Part shown: in pieces, positions 39,456-50,387 of the stretch
How the letters are laid out: the number at the start of each line of letters is the position of its first letter
How positions within the stretch are numbered: position 1 is the first letter of the stretch
Origin: Nemertoderma westbladi
Taxonomy: Eukaryota; Xenacoelomorpha; Nemertodermatida; Nemertodermatidae
NCBI GenBank assembly: GCA_032718475.1
Contig: JAUCBJ010008107.1
Span: forward strand, 1-53,002
Direction: 5' to 3'
Length of the DNA: 53,002 nt
Program-made: the position numbers and the translations under genes
Notes under the pieces: model-generated
Seen by the model: only the letters and a program-made list of their open reading frames with translations
What the model was told of the DNA's origin: nothing
The model's database searches: none

Positions 39456-42400
39456 TTACCATTCACTCACCTGGCAGACGCGATCTTGAAGCAGTCTTTC
39501 TCTGAGCGTTCTTCGGGAAGGTCCAGTAAGGTACCAACCTACTCTAGTTCTTACCGCATAGGTCTGAAGTGGTTGCGGTTGAGCAGGTCGCTTCTCCAAT
39601 GTCTCCAGCGCCTCATGCGCGTTTTGACCGATTAATATTTGTACTCCAGGATAATCGGTGTCGAATCTAGGAATGTTAAGTTGTTGGGCATGATCATCTT
39701 CGTCCCAATTATAAGGTTCCACTTGGGTGGTAGCGAAGTTCTTTATTGCCACCATTTTGACTGACCTTATACTGTGTTCTCCTAGTTCATCCTGGGGGGT
39801 GGACAACGCACCTACATAATAATCTGCGATTACTGTAGATTTCCAAACCTGCATAATTCCTGACATGTTTAGCTTAGTTCGGAACTTGGGTTGTCCAGCA
39901 AAGATGTCTTCGGCTAGTTCTTTGTCGATGAATGTTCCTGTGCTACCGGAGTCAAGGAGGGCGTTCACTACATAACTCCTTTTAGGTCCATGGACCCTTA
40001 CCTGTACTACAGGAAATTCTCGGATTCCTACATTGGAAGGTGGCGCTTTCCAGTATGGTTGTCGATCAGAAGTAGTTAGAGTGAGGTCACTTTCTGTATC
40101 TTTTTCATAAGTGAGTGCTCGATACACTGCGGTATTTATCATGTAACAGGATTCGTTTTCGTCGGAGAACTCGTCCGTATAGAATCCTTCCATCTCAGAT
40201 TGATCAGTGTCGTTCACATCACTGAATTGGACATGTAGTTCGGAATCACTCACCTGACTCGGACTATTTCGCTCGAATTCAGTGTGCAACAAGATATGAT
40301 GTTTCGCACCGCACTTTGCACACCTTGCGTCGGAGTAACAGGTTCGCCGTTGGTGTCCTCGTCTGAGGCAATTATAACACATCCGCTTATCCCACATGAC
40401 TTCACGTCTGTCCTTTAGAGATTTCCTCAGGAATTCATCACACGCACTTAAACGGTGGGGCCCATCGCACAGCACACATTTGGGCTTGATGTTACTTACT
40501 TTAACATGTGCTGTGTGGTGCACGTTCGTTCTTTCCTCGGGCTTTCTCACCTGAATTCTCTTGGGAGATGTAGGAGGAGTTTTTCTTACCTGTTCTCTCC
40601 TGTCATTGGTTCGAGACTTGAATTTACTTACCTGGTCTTTAGGCGTTTTATTGACATAATAAGATCTTTCAGTATCTTTCCCGCTATCCTCTCCTTGAGA
40701 AGTCTGGCTTTCGCCGTCGTCTGTATAACACACTGGTGTTACCCTTCTCCTAGAAACGGGTTTCTCACTTACCTTGTTTTCCAGTGTCTTCTCTCTGGAC
40801 TGCCTTAGGAGCTGTAATTTCACTTCTCCATCTAAGAATGACATGAGATCAGCCATGGTAGGGTCTCGTCGTTGTTGTTCCATCATATATAACACTTTCT
40901 TGTCCCAGCATGTACCTACTCCACCCTTGGGCAAAGTAGATGCTAAGGCTCCTACAACCATAGAATTCTGGTATTCATGAGACTTACCTAGCCAATCTAA
41001 TTGTCTACAGATCTCCTGAATCTCATCGGAAAACTCTATAATCCCGCTGCTAAGAAACTTTCGGGGCGCCATTAATTTTGCATACAAATACCTAGCTATG
41101 TTATTCCTATTACCATACCTGATGTTTAGTGTATCCCAAACTTGTCTTAATCCGTCTGGATGTCCAATAAATTTTAACGCCATTAACTTGGGAGATCCTT
41201 CCAAGCACTCGATGAGGAATCTAAGTTTCTCTCCATTAGATAGTACAGAGTTCTGTATGTTATCTTTGTAATATTCATTAAAAGGTAACCATTTCATCTC
41301 ATCTCCATTGAACTTGACGATCTCTCCCACCTTTACCGCTTGACGGGCTTCGGTTCTAGCCATTTGACGCGTAAAACTTTCTTGGGCCATCGTGTTATTT
41401 AATATCGAGTTATCGGTATATAAATTTCTCGGATTATTATCAAGTCTATATGGGATATCATTGTCAACAGGTTTATAATTACCCTTAATAGGGTTTACTA
41501 TAGGGGTTTCCACTTCACTAGCAGTATAGATGCGTGTAGGCTCCACACCTTGCGCATGAAATACTTCAGACCTAACAGGTTGACACATTGTTACAGGGGG
41601 TGGTGGTATACCCTTTTGTAAATTTACTAATTTATCACGTTCTAACGCGATATTTTGCTGTACTTCTTGCAACTCTAACCTACTTTCCTTTACGGTTCCC
41701 TTTAACTGTTGAACAGTCCCTTCTAACTCTCGGACCTGTTGGGAGGAGCGTACTCGATTCTCCTCCATCTTTTCGAGGAGAATGTCCATCCCCCGCCGTC
41801 TCTCGTCCACCCAATCAACCGCCGAAACGGGATCCGCCAACGTTGTAGCGGGCGGACGAGGGACAACGGGCGACAAATCATGAATATTTCGCTCGGAGTC
41901 CAGGGCATGAACTGTCTCATGGGCTGTTCTGCTGGGCACAGGTAGCTTAGTGCTGTGCAACGGGAATTGAGAGGTAGGTTCAGGGAGTACAGGTGTCTCT
42001 ACGACCGAAAGGGTGGCTTCGGGAACAGGCCTAACTATTTCAGGCTCATCTACTATAGTAGGGAGTCTCTCTATTGTAATTATTTGGTCTGTGGGTTCTG
42101 TACTACCTAAGTTGGTGTTATTTAGTTGCCTTTTAACAGCTGGAGGCAAATCAGGCAATTTCTGACGGTGGAATGTTCTTTTACGTCTGCTTAGATTAGA
42201 TCTATTTCCTTTGCCTTCAGTATCGGTGGTATCGCCTTCCTCAGATGATGTATAACCTTGTCTTTTGGGAGTAGATCGATTCATCATCTGCATATTACTA
42301 GCTGTTAACTGTTTATTAAAGTTGTCTTGTCTCTCTTGAAGATTTTCCAACTCTAGTTGGGTTGTCTCTTCAGATGCCCTCCGTTCTGCTTCTGCCACCG

Positions 42401-42761
42401 CTATCTTTCTTTCCGCTTCGGCCGCCTTTCTTTCGGCTTCTACTGCTGCAGCTGCCGCTTTTGCCTCTGCCGCTGCCGCTTTTGCCTCTGCCGCTGCCTC
42501 TGCCGCTTTCTTTCTATCTTCTATACGTTTTTTCTTTACTTGTTCTTCTTGAACCTTAGCGATGCGGATGCTTTCATTGAATTTAGCTTGGTTCGCAGCT
42601 AACCTATCCACATCGATTGCGTCCAACACAAGCTTGGTTCCTTCACTATTAGGGCTAAGCCCCTCCAGCCTTCTCCTCAACTCTTCATCTCCTACAAAGC
42701 GTTGATAGTCTGACAGATAGATGTCAATAGCATCCCTCTTATGCGGTTTCTCTGCTGTCAC
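39456..42761 (-). CDS. Gag, zinc-knuckle and aspartic protease polyprotein (BEL/Pao type)
   Basis: 1101 codons. Residues about 68-150 are an Ala/Glu/Lys-rich coiled coil (AEAKAAAA repeats), and 320-385 is a second coiled coil. 475-655 resembles the gag-like domain of Pao elements (DUF1759: FNGDEMKWLPFNEYYKD, LEGSPKLMALKF, YARYLYAKL-type text). Cys/His clusters at 762-826 include CYNCLRRGHQRRTC (C-x2-C-x4-H-x4-C), CVLCDGPHRLSAC and CAKCGAKHHILLH. The protease follows with the active-site LLDSGSTGTFID at about 935-946 and ends near GWYLTGP. It starts at a non-ATG codon and continues the frame of ORF1. It should package RNA and process itself; RT normally follows here but is absent. Confidence 0.9.
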   Translation of the reverse strand: MTAEKPHKRDAIDIYLSDYQRFVGDEELRRRLEGLSPNSEGTKLVLDAIDVDRLAANQAKFNESIRIAKVQEEQVKKKRIEDRKKAAEAAAEAKAAAAEAKAAAAAVEAERKAAEAERKIAVAEAERRASEETTQLELENLQERQDNFNKQLTASNMQMMNRSTPKRQGYTSSEEGDTTDTEGKGNRSNLSRRKRTFHRQKLPDLPPAVKRQLNNTNLGSTEPTDQIITIERLPTIVDEPEIVRPVPEATLSVVETPVLPEPTSQFPLHSTKLPVPSRTAHETVHALDSERNIHDLSPVVPRPPATTLADPVSAVDWVDERRRGMDILLEKMEENRVRSSQQVRELEGTVQQLKGTVKESRLELQEVQQNIALERDKLVNLQKGIPPPPVTMCQPVRSEVFHAQGVEPTRIYTASEVETPIVNPIKGNYKPVDNDIPYRLDNNPRNLYTDNSILNNTMAQESFTRQMARTEARQAVKVGEIVKFNGDEMKWLPFNEYYKDNIQNSVLSNGEKLRFLIECLEGSPKLMALKFIGHPDGLRQVWDTLNIRYGNRNNIARYLYAKLMAPRKFLSSGIIEFSDEIQEICRQLDWLGKSHEYQNSMVVGALASTLPKGGVGTCWDKKVLYMMEQQRRDPTMADLMSFLDGEVKLQLLRQSREKTLENKVSEKPVSRRRVTPVCYTDDGESQTSQGEDSGKDTERSYYVNKTPKDQVSKFKSRTNDRREQVRKTPPTSPKRIQVRKPEERTNVHHTAHVKVSNIKPKCVLCDGPHRLSACDEFLRKSLKDRREVMWDKRMCYNCLRRGHQRRTCYSDARCAKCGAKHHILLHTEFERNSPSQVSDSELHVQFSDVNDTDQSEMEGFYTDEFSDENESCYMINTAVYRALTYEKDTESDLTLTTSDRQPYWKAPPSNVGIREFPVVQVRVHGPKRSYVVNALLDSGSTGTFIDKELAEDIFAGQPKFRTKLNMSGIMQVWKSTVIADYYVGALSTPQDELGEHSIRSVKMVAIKNFATTQVEPYNWDEDDHAQQLNIPRFDTDYPGVQILIGQNAHEALETLEKRPAQPQPLQTYAVRTRVGWYLTGPSRRTLRERLLQDRVCQVSEW

Positions 42762-42767
42762 TTCGCT

Positions 42768-43190
42768 TTATTCTTGAGAAGAAGTGGCGTCGGTTGATTC
42801 TTCATAGGTTGGCCGCTCATCATAAACCTTATCCGCCATCTTCGCTCCGCGTTCGGGCGTCCGCTCAACAGTATCCGAACTACTGGAGCTATCAGGCCGT
42901 TGAGAAGTAAGTTCTTGGCTCGCGGGTTGTTGCGGTTCCGCTGCTTCTTGGTCCCGCTTGACCTGAGCTCGAGTGCCTATGATAGACCTACGATGTTGGA
43001 CTAGCCTAGGGTCTGATACTACTACTTGAGGGATGATCTTTCGCACAGTAGGAGGGGACTTAGACTTTGGTCTGGGATGTTCCATACTTTGATCTTGGTC
43101 ACAGATCCTTTTAAGACGCTGTCTAAGTCTAATACTCATTCTAACACCCTCTAAGAGACTATCTGACAATGTTTGTTGTGAGTCAGACAT
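42768..43190 (-). CDS. ORF1 of the LTR element (gag N-terminal part)
   Basis: ATG at 43190, 140 codons, TAA at 42770-42768. Arg-rich start (MSIRLRQRLKRICDQDQ) then Ser/Pro/Glu-rich low-complexity sequence; no domain recognised. The next ORF is in the same frame with only two codons before its GTG, and that ORF has no ATG for about 157 codons. This suggests the TAA is either read through or is a nonsense change in one continuous gag. Predicted as the N-terminal, basic, possibly disordered part of gag. Confidence 0.7.
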   Translation of the reverse strand: MSDSQQTLSDSLLEGVRMSIRLRQRLKRICDQDQSMEHPRPKSKSPPTVRKIIPQVVVSDPRLVQHRRSIIGTRAQVKRDQEAAEPQQPASQELTSQRPDSSSSSDTVERTPERGAKMADKVYDERPTYEESTDATSSQE

Positions 43191-45394
43191 GTTTGGTTGT
43201 ACAGTTGAATGCCTACTGCTATATTACAGTCCAAGCAAGTCTAGTAATTCAGTATTAACTGCTAGCCTAGTAATTAATTACCGATACTGCTACTCAGTGT
43301 AGCGTGATATATAATATATTAGTATACCGGTATGCTTATGGTATATATAAGTATTATTACAGACTAGGTTTTTCACAGAAACCGGTATATAATTTTAGCA
43401 CAAATATATATAAATATATAATAGGCCTATCGTGGATACCGGTATGCAGTTTACACTTATAGTAGATATAAGTATAATTACAGACTAGAATTAATTACAG
43501 AATACCGGTATGATTTCAACCTAAAATTTATAGAAATAAATATAATAAGCCTATTGTAAATACCGGTATGTCAATTATTTTAGAATAATTGAATTTCTGA
43601 ATTTTAAGGGTTACTTGGTTACATTAACTTACTTTATTACCGTTATTTGAGCAGTAGTCCAACTGATATTGAGACCTAATTGTTATATGGCAGGCCTACT
43701 ATTTATAAATCGTTTGAGTTGATTTATAATATATATATACCCGTTTAATGGGTTTTGTCAATGTTTGAAATAAATGTTATTATTTCTGGGGGAGTCACTA
43801 CACATAAGCTGTGCGCTCTCAGTGGAGTGCTACTTGTTAGACACTAAAACAAATAATTCTAATTTACCTAAGTTACTTAATACTACAAATTACGTACAAT
43901 TCGGGTTGAGATTACAATCTCTAAATAAACACAAAATTTAATTACAAATACACAAATACAAATTTTTAGGGTAATTTTACAAGAAGTCTACTAACCAGCC
44001 TAACAAAGGGTTAGAATATCTGGTTATTACAACGGACAGGTTACTACGGTATTTGAAAATAATAAGTAGTAGTAAATATACTGCGTTGTCCAGATAGGAA
44101 AATACCACCGCCTGACGACCTATAACCGTATCGCTATAGGTACTACGTTATGTATCACGGAGTGTCCCTACCTAGAAGTTAATTACCGCGGTCTACCAGA
44201 ACCAACGTGCCTATTAACCACTTTACAACACAAATACACTGCCTACACACTAATCACCTTCGGAAAGCACTGTACACTAAACCCTAAATTAGGTACAAGT
44301 ACTTGTACGACAAATAATTAGTAGTTAAAAATACTTGAACAGCTAAAAGAACCACGGCATCTGCTGGAGTGACCGGTGCACAAAATCACCAGTCTTTACC
44401 TACGCCGAGCAGCCCTGATGTAGTACCGGGGTTAGTTTAACTATAACGGTATGTATAACAAACACAATTACTGTAGGAATAAACTTGGGGATATGAATGT
44501 TGCGAATAATAGCATAAACTCTGAATAATAAATATTACGCTACGCGTACAAACTACTACTCAAACAAAATGCAGACCAAATACTGACAGACTACTATCAA
44601 GCCTAAACAAACTACGGTATATGCAGACTCCGAAATGGTTAAGTAGTATGCGTTCTAACCCAGTAGTACGACTTATTCTTTAGATGGGGGTTTACCTTAC
44701 AGCTATGGCTGCCCCTACTTCCTAACCGTTCTTTATCGGACATACACTCTACACACACCGAAATTTCTTCAAACCCAACAACAGCCAGACAACTATCCAG
44801 CCTACAAATTATCTAAATAAAATTATACGCTACCCGTACAGACTACACAAACAAAGTACAGACCAAACGCTGGCGGACTCCTATCAAGCCTAAATAAACC
44901 ACAGGACATGCAGACTCCGAAATGATTAAGTAGTATGCGTTCTAACCCAGTAGTACGACTTATTCTTTAGATGGGGGTTTACCTTACAGCTATGGCTGCC
45001 CCTACTTCCTAACCGTTCTTTATCGGACATACACTCTACATGCACTGCAATCCGTTCAGACCTAATCAACAGTTAGCCAACAGTCAAGCCTACAAATTAT
45101 CTGTACAATCTGAGCAGGCTTACACGCCTTCTACTCAATACTGGCCTACAAATAAATAAAACTGACAGAAATAAGCAAAATCTCAATAAAAAACCAGGGC
45201 GGGCCCTCCCTGATTAATTATTAAGGCCTACTGGTATATAATAATCAATATCGAATAATACTGCTATACCTGTTTGGAAGTACCGGTTAGGACAGTTGAG
45301 CCTACAGACGTACCGCAGTACCGGTTCAGGTTTACCGGTTGACCGGTACTTTCAACTTTATTGCTTACTGCAATAAAGAAGCTATATCCATTAT
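43191..45394 (-). other. Non-coding leader of the LTR element
   Basis: 2.2 kb between 5' LTR and ORF1. It contains a direct tandem duplication of about 287 bp (atgcagactccgaaat at 44621 and 44908), a degenerate repeat of about 112-124 bp marked by taccggtatg (43325, 43437, 43561), and five ACCGGT motifs clustered at 45283-45346 near the 5' LTR. Such a long leader could hold packaging or primer-binding signals. Confidence 0.7.
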
Positions 45395-46611
45395 TGTTCG
45401 CGCTTTCAGACCTTTGGCAGTTTAACCCGCCAAATTAGGATGTCTTCTAGATAATAAATCGCTTTTAGCCTCTGACAAGTATTTGATTCACTACACTAGT
45501 TGAAACCAATCTGTGCGCGATCATTCACCCGCTGGATATACCCGGGAGATTGACTTCGACGGCTTAATCTTATTGCTATGTAAGCCTAATGTATTATTCG
45601 ACTGACAGTATTATATAATCTCTGACAATATTATTCACCTTCGGGGAATATTAACAGTTCCTTTTGGACGTGGCGCTCTATCTATATAAACAGAGCTATG
45701 ACTTAAACTACATGCAACGATATGGCTTAGTTACAATTCACATATATGGCGCATTCTTTAGGAAATGCTTCGTTATCAGTCTCACTCATACACAATGCTG
45801 CACAATACTGCACACTGATCTGCCGATCTTCACTGATTTTAGTCACATATAAAAGGAACACAGACCGACTCATGTAGGGTCTATCAGATAACATTAGATT
45901 CACTTCAAACCACTTTAACATAAGTCACAATCGTTATATGTAACCTGTCTCTCTTACCTTCGGTATATCAAGAATATTGGGTTTTCGGGGTTATTTCTCG
46001 TTATTCCAAATATAATATTTCATCAACCATATAATGAATAACCGACAGTAAATAGCAGTATAACGTTATAAAAGTATGCACGACAAGACCAGCCAAGCAT
46101 TGAGTAAGTTGTTAACCATTGAGTTACCCAGTGTGATAACGGATATATGTCCTTATAATTAAGCCTACTAGTGTTAGGCTAAAAGCAGAAAAGCACAAAT
46201 ATTCCAAAAGCCGTTCTTTCTTGGCTCAGGACTGAATGATAACACTGCCCATAAAGCATTGCGTGATTTCTAGGAAATTTCTGTACAAGAACAGTAAAAA
46301 CGCTCTGATTGGTTGACTGAACTGAGAGGCACCGTAGAACAAAGAAAATCGACATGTATACAGCTCAGCTGTTAACCGTCGTCATAGTAACTACTGTTTC
46401 AAGAGGATCTAGCTATTTTGCGTCATAGAATTGCCATAGAATCACCAACCATGTCCCCCAAAGTACACATAGGGAAGAAATAGCTCTTAGGTCCTCTAAA
46501 AAACACCGATACAGCAATAATACGGCCTCTTACGCCTACTAAACCAACTACAGAGTATTTTACGGGAAAAATAAGGAAAAATAACCGGGCAATTCCGCAA
46601 AAGCTTTTACA
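45395..46611 (-). repeat. 5' LTR
   Basis: 1217 bp, plus-strand ends TGTTCGCGC...CTTTTACA, nearly identical to 34274-35490. On the coding strand it starts TGTAAAAGCTTTTGCGG. Open frames seen inside the LTR are identical in both copies and have no protein features. Confidence 0.95.
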
Positions 46612-46616
46612 GGTAT
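46612..46616. repeat. Target-site duplication GGTAT, right
   Basis: Partner of 34269-34273. Confidence 0.9.
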
Positions 46617-47141
46617 ATAAAACTAATAAAGGAAATACATAAAATATAAAATATTGGATTGAAAAGGTTCTGGAAAATTGGTAATATGTATGTTTGATTG
46701 ATTGTTTAAAGTGTACTTTAATATATTTAGAAGGTGATGTTTAAATTATTTCGAAAAGGGTACTGTATTATAGATTTTTTATGTTTTACGTCAGCATAAA
46801 GGGGACAGAGTTCCATATTGTTGGCCCTGAAAACTAATTATTGGTGTTTTTGGAAATCATTGGAAAACTAATGGATCTTTGAGATGAGCATATCCCTTGC
46901 CTTAGTGGTAGAATGGCCTACGTTGATAGCTAGACATAAAGGATAATTGTTTACTAAAGATATTTTAGTAAAATAGATCCAATAATTGAGGTTGGTGGTA
47001 TTACAGTATATTATTAGATACAATAGACTGCTACCAAATTATTACACCTTATGGCCTTGAGGTATAGATGAGAGCCAATAAGAGACAAACGAAGATGCCC
47101 GCCCTATCTGCTATAAATACATTGTAAACTTCAATAAAATA
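46617..47141. other. Spacer between LTR element and TIR element
   Basis: AT-rich; no frame, repeat end or RNA feature recognised. Confidence 0.4.
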
Positions 47142-48416
47142 CAGTACCGCTTTCAAATAACGTCGTATTGGAACCTAATAGGATCCTATTAGGATCCAAG
47201 TCACTGATTCACTGCTATAGGAGTTAGGATTTAATTGGAAATGAAATTTAGCCCAAATTCCAGACTTGGAGGCACTTAGGATTTGACTTGGATTTCATTA
47301 GGAATTTACTTGGAAATCGGCGCTTACTTTGATGTCTGGAAGGTGGACTGACTCCGACTATGCTTGTGCTGGTCTACTTCTTCTCTATCCTGTCAATCAT
47401 TAAGATGTATAGAATGGACTAGACTCAGCATAAAGTTTGCGTAGTGTTCAGTTCATTGAGGTATTGTTATCGATGGAAGATTACACTCCTCCTACTGTAC
47501 CTTGCATTGCCAGCCTCTGACCTAAATAATATTTAAAATATAAACTCTAATAGATGAAATCCACACACATCCGCACATAGTTAACGTCCGTGGGCTGGTA
47601 GGCTATGTAATAATTTAAAATCGTATTGAACTTACAAATAAATGTAGGATCACACACTGTATTTATTACTATTGAACATATTTAGAGTAATAAAGAGTTT
47701 GTGTTTGTGTAATGTTTGTGTAATTATTAATAGAATAAATATTAGTTTATTTTAATTTATTAGTTTAATTAATAATTAGACAGGGGCTAAAACTGGGCGA
47801 CTAAATAAATGTATGTAATATTAAATGCTATATTTGCTACACCCACAAAGCACATTCAACTCTCCAAGCATATTGATATTAATATTAATTATAAATTATA
47901 TTTATTATACCATGGAAATGGTAAAATCGCCAGATCTAAAAAGTTCGCACAATAATTTAAATAAAATTATTAAAAGTTTGACGTCCGATTACAATCAGAT
48001 TACGCTTTAGCAGCCCAACTACTTGTTGAGGCTCACTCAACGTGTTGGCGGGCCTATTTTACACAATCGGCGTTACCTTTACCGTATGGTAGTTAATTTG
48101 TCCAGATGTTGAGTTACAGCCAGTAGTGTGTACTTTGCATATTTAACATTAGCCTATGGGGAGTATCGTTGTTGTAAGATAAGTCAGGGGAAGGGAAATA
48201 CAACTCCACCACTAGACAAAAAGCGGCTCTCTTTACTACATTCAGCTATCCCTCGAGGTTGATTGACAGACACTTCTAAGCTTTGATATTTAGCCGCTCT
48301 AGGTAGACTTACATTAGGCAAATTCCAAGTGATTTCCTAAAGGTTATTTATTTCCTATTAGGTTCCTATTAGGATCCTATTAGGATCCAATAGGACGTTA
48401 TTTGAAAGCGTTACTG
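47142..48416. mobile_element. TA-flanked non-autonomous DNA transposon
   Basis: Inverted termini CAGTACCGCTTTCAAATAAC (47142) and the complement of CAGTAACGCTTTCAAATAAC (ending 48416), extending about 45-50 bases through ATTGGA.CCTAATAGGATCC. TA on both sides (47140-47141, 48417-48418). Subterminal palindromes ggatcctattaggatcc recur at both ends. 1275 bp with no transposase frame. Its right end is only 34 bases from the poly(A) signal of the ankyrin gene. Confidence 0.8.
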
Positions 48417-48449
48417 TACTGTACATAAATATTATAGAAGTAAAAGACC

Positions 48450-48455
48450 TTTATT
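48450..48455 (-). promoter_or_regulatory. Polyadenylation signal overlapping the stop codon
   Basis: AATAAA whose TAA (48453-48451) is the stop of the ankyrin gene (ATA CAA TAA A). Confidence 0.65.
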
Positions 48456-48809
48456 GTATATTGTATTCCCTCATGAGAAATAGTTTATGAACGGGATTTC
48501 TGCTGCGTGGTGATTGGTTAATAACATAAGTTTCAGAAGTAAAGTTCTCACTAGTTCCAGTCATATTCGGGTGGATCTTTTTGAGTTTCTGTTGAAAACG
48601 CTCAAATTCATGGAGAGTTCTCGCTATTTGTTTGCGTTCTAAAATCAGTTTCATTGTTGAATGCTTCTTAATGTTGTTGGATAATCGGTTATCTTCCAGA
48701 ATCTTTGAAATCTTTCGATCACGATTTTGTTGGGATTTTATTGAGTGTGCTGCCCATTCCCAGGCATTACGATGGAATAGCCAATCACGACAATGTACAG
48801 ATGCATTAC
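48451..48809 (-). CDS. Ankyrin-repeat gene, last exon
   Basis: Acceptor ttactttag, two bases completing a Gly codon, then NASVHCRDWLFHRNAWEWAA and a charged helical stretch (QQNRDRKISKILEDNRLSNN, KLILERKQIARTLHEFERFQ), ending REYNIQ and TAA. The first 25 residues continue the ankyrin repeat of the previous exon (G-ASVHCRD loop and a helix); the rest is a likely coiled coil followed by a polar tail. The exon is 359 bases and its phase matches the donor at 49428. The stop is inside AATAAA. Confidence 0.8.
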
Positions 48810-49428
48810 CTAAAGTAAATGGAGACAGTTAGTTATTTCGAAAACAACAATCCGCTGACAAACAACTTAAATCAGGATTAAATGTAATGGATAAAAATAA
48901 TATATATCTATCTGGGAAAGAAAGGGCTTCAACTACAGTACATAAAAGCTTACATAGAGTTCTTGCATAGTCTTTAATTATTTGCGCTTGTCCATTTACA
49001 GGTTTTATGTTTCGGGTGAAGATTTACCTAAATTTAATTCGTCATATCTAAATTTATATTTAAATAAATGAAATAAAGTCATATTTTTAGTTTATGCTGC
49101 CACAGACTAAAGATAAAATGTGCAACCAGATTTTGTATATATAACTTATGGGGTCGTCCATAAAGTTCGTCCGATGTCAGAGAGGTGGGGGTGGTCTTGA
49201 AAATCCGGACATCTTCGGACAGGAGGAAACGTCCTAGCTAAATTAGAACGCGTTTATATTTAGCATAATATGCTATAATAATAATTTTCACTATAACAAA
49301 TGGGTTACCAGATTCGCAATACCATACAGGTTGAGTCCGGCATGCAGTACATAACTTGTACATAGCTTGGACAGGGGGGAGGGGGGGGGGGGGTCCAAAA
49401 ATCATGAATTTACTCGGGCTTAACTTAC

Positions 49429-49674
49429 CTAATGATAATAATATTTCAGCAGATTTGTATTGCCATGATTGAATAGCCAATAGCAGAGGAGTGGACCCCT
49501 GTTGGTTCCGAATGTCCACATTAAGGGAGAGTCTGCCCATAGCATTAGTTACCATGGCTACAACCTCTGGGAATCCGTTCCTGGCCGCTAGATGGAGCGG
49601 GCTATCTCCGTTAATATCAGTTACGGTAGTGTCTATGTTTTCCTTTAGGAGTAAATCAACTATTCCTGACCGAC
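49429..49674 (-). CDS. Ankyrin-repeat gene, penultimate exon
   Basis: Acceptor taattttccag and donor GTAAGT are both consensus. 246 bases, phase 1 at both ends. It encodes RSGIVDLLLKEN (end of one ankyrin repeat), NGDSPLHLAARNGFPEVVAM (a full repeat with the SPLHLAA signature) and NQQGSTPLLLAIQSWQYKSA (a second). Ankyrin repeats mediate protein binding; the particular protein was not recognised. Upstream exons lie beyond an intron holding a LINE fragment and the 2.3-kb telomere-like array, outside the window. A 13-base G run (49381-49393) is in the downstream intron near the donor. Confidence 0.88.
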
Positions 49675-49839
49675 CTGGAAAATTAATATAGCCAAGCCAA
49701 ACTTAGTTTGACGTATAAAAGGTACACCTTATCAAACAATATACCCTAGCAAAGATTACAGCCTTTTCAGTGATTTGTCTTTTGCAACAGCCCATTGTTA
49801 CAATTATTACAGCAATCAGATCACTATTCGATAGATAGA

Positions 49840-50345
49840 TGACATTTGTGTCTACCATTGACGGTGACAAAGATCCATTTCAAGTTTTATGGGGAGTCCT
49901 CCAGGGAGACACACTTTTTTGCAACATTCACATCCGTAATTATATTTGAATATGTTATATATATTTCCTTAGATCATCATAATGAAGATGTGGATGTAGA
50001 TATCAACTATAGATGCACACAAGAATCGTGTTAACATTTCAAACTCTCACCACCCAACGAAATCTACTTTCATTGCATTCGCAGTGAGGACCAGCCTGTG
50101 ATCAATCCCATGCTTTGGCAGCATCGTGGAAAATATATAAGCATGGTGGACAGCCAATGAATTTCTTGAGACGCCTTGATGACACTGGCCTTGAAAATGC
50201 GGATATACTCGCGAAAATCACGGGGAATATGGAGTTGTGGACAACAATTCATTTATAATATGGAGTTGTGGTTGGGAAATTTAGTCAATAAGCAGACATA
50301 GCATTCTTAATACACGATGCCTATGTCGATATTATTGTGGAACCA
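49840..50345 (+). pseudogene. LINE fragment with internal deletion
   Basis: Plus strand reads TFVSTIDGDKDPFQVLWGVL-QGDT (RT motif), then, after about 130 bases of decayed sequence, RFHCIRSEDQPV..MLWQ, DTGLENADIL and text matching 11400-11450. Same family as 10900-11515 and 19895-21103. Inactive. It lies in the intron of the ankyrin gene, opposite strand. Confidence 0.75.
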
Positions 50346-50387
50346 AAAGTTGCAGACTACAACCATAACCGTAGTTACATAAAGAAG

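Larger units (their letters stand above)
34274..46611 (-). mobile_element. Complete BEL/Pao-type LTR retrotransposon lacking RT and integrase
   Basis: 12,338 bp between 5-bp target duplications GGTAT (34269-34273 and 46612-46616). LTRs (45395-46611 upstream, 34274-35490 downstream) are 1217 bp each with TG...CA ends, and only two differences were seen by eye (near 35233/46354 and 35350/46471), so insertion is recent. Going 5' to 3' on the minus strand: 2.2-kb leader, ORF1, gag-knuckle-protease, a pol remnant (end of RNase H and the stretch before integrase), 1.7 kb non-coding, and a 3' gene module. No RT catalytic box or integrase core was found, so it must use proteins from another element. 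The purine-rich gggagcgg (35491-35498) precedes the 3' LTR. A possible primer site TGGATATAGC begins 4 bases after the 5' LTR. Confidence 0.92.

Noticed and set aside
42357-42602. Cys/Leu/Arg-rich plus-strand frames
   Set aside because: Antisense to the Ala-rich coiled coil of the gag gene.
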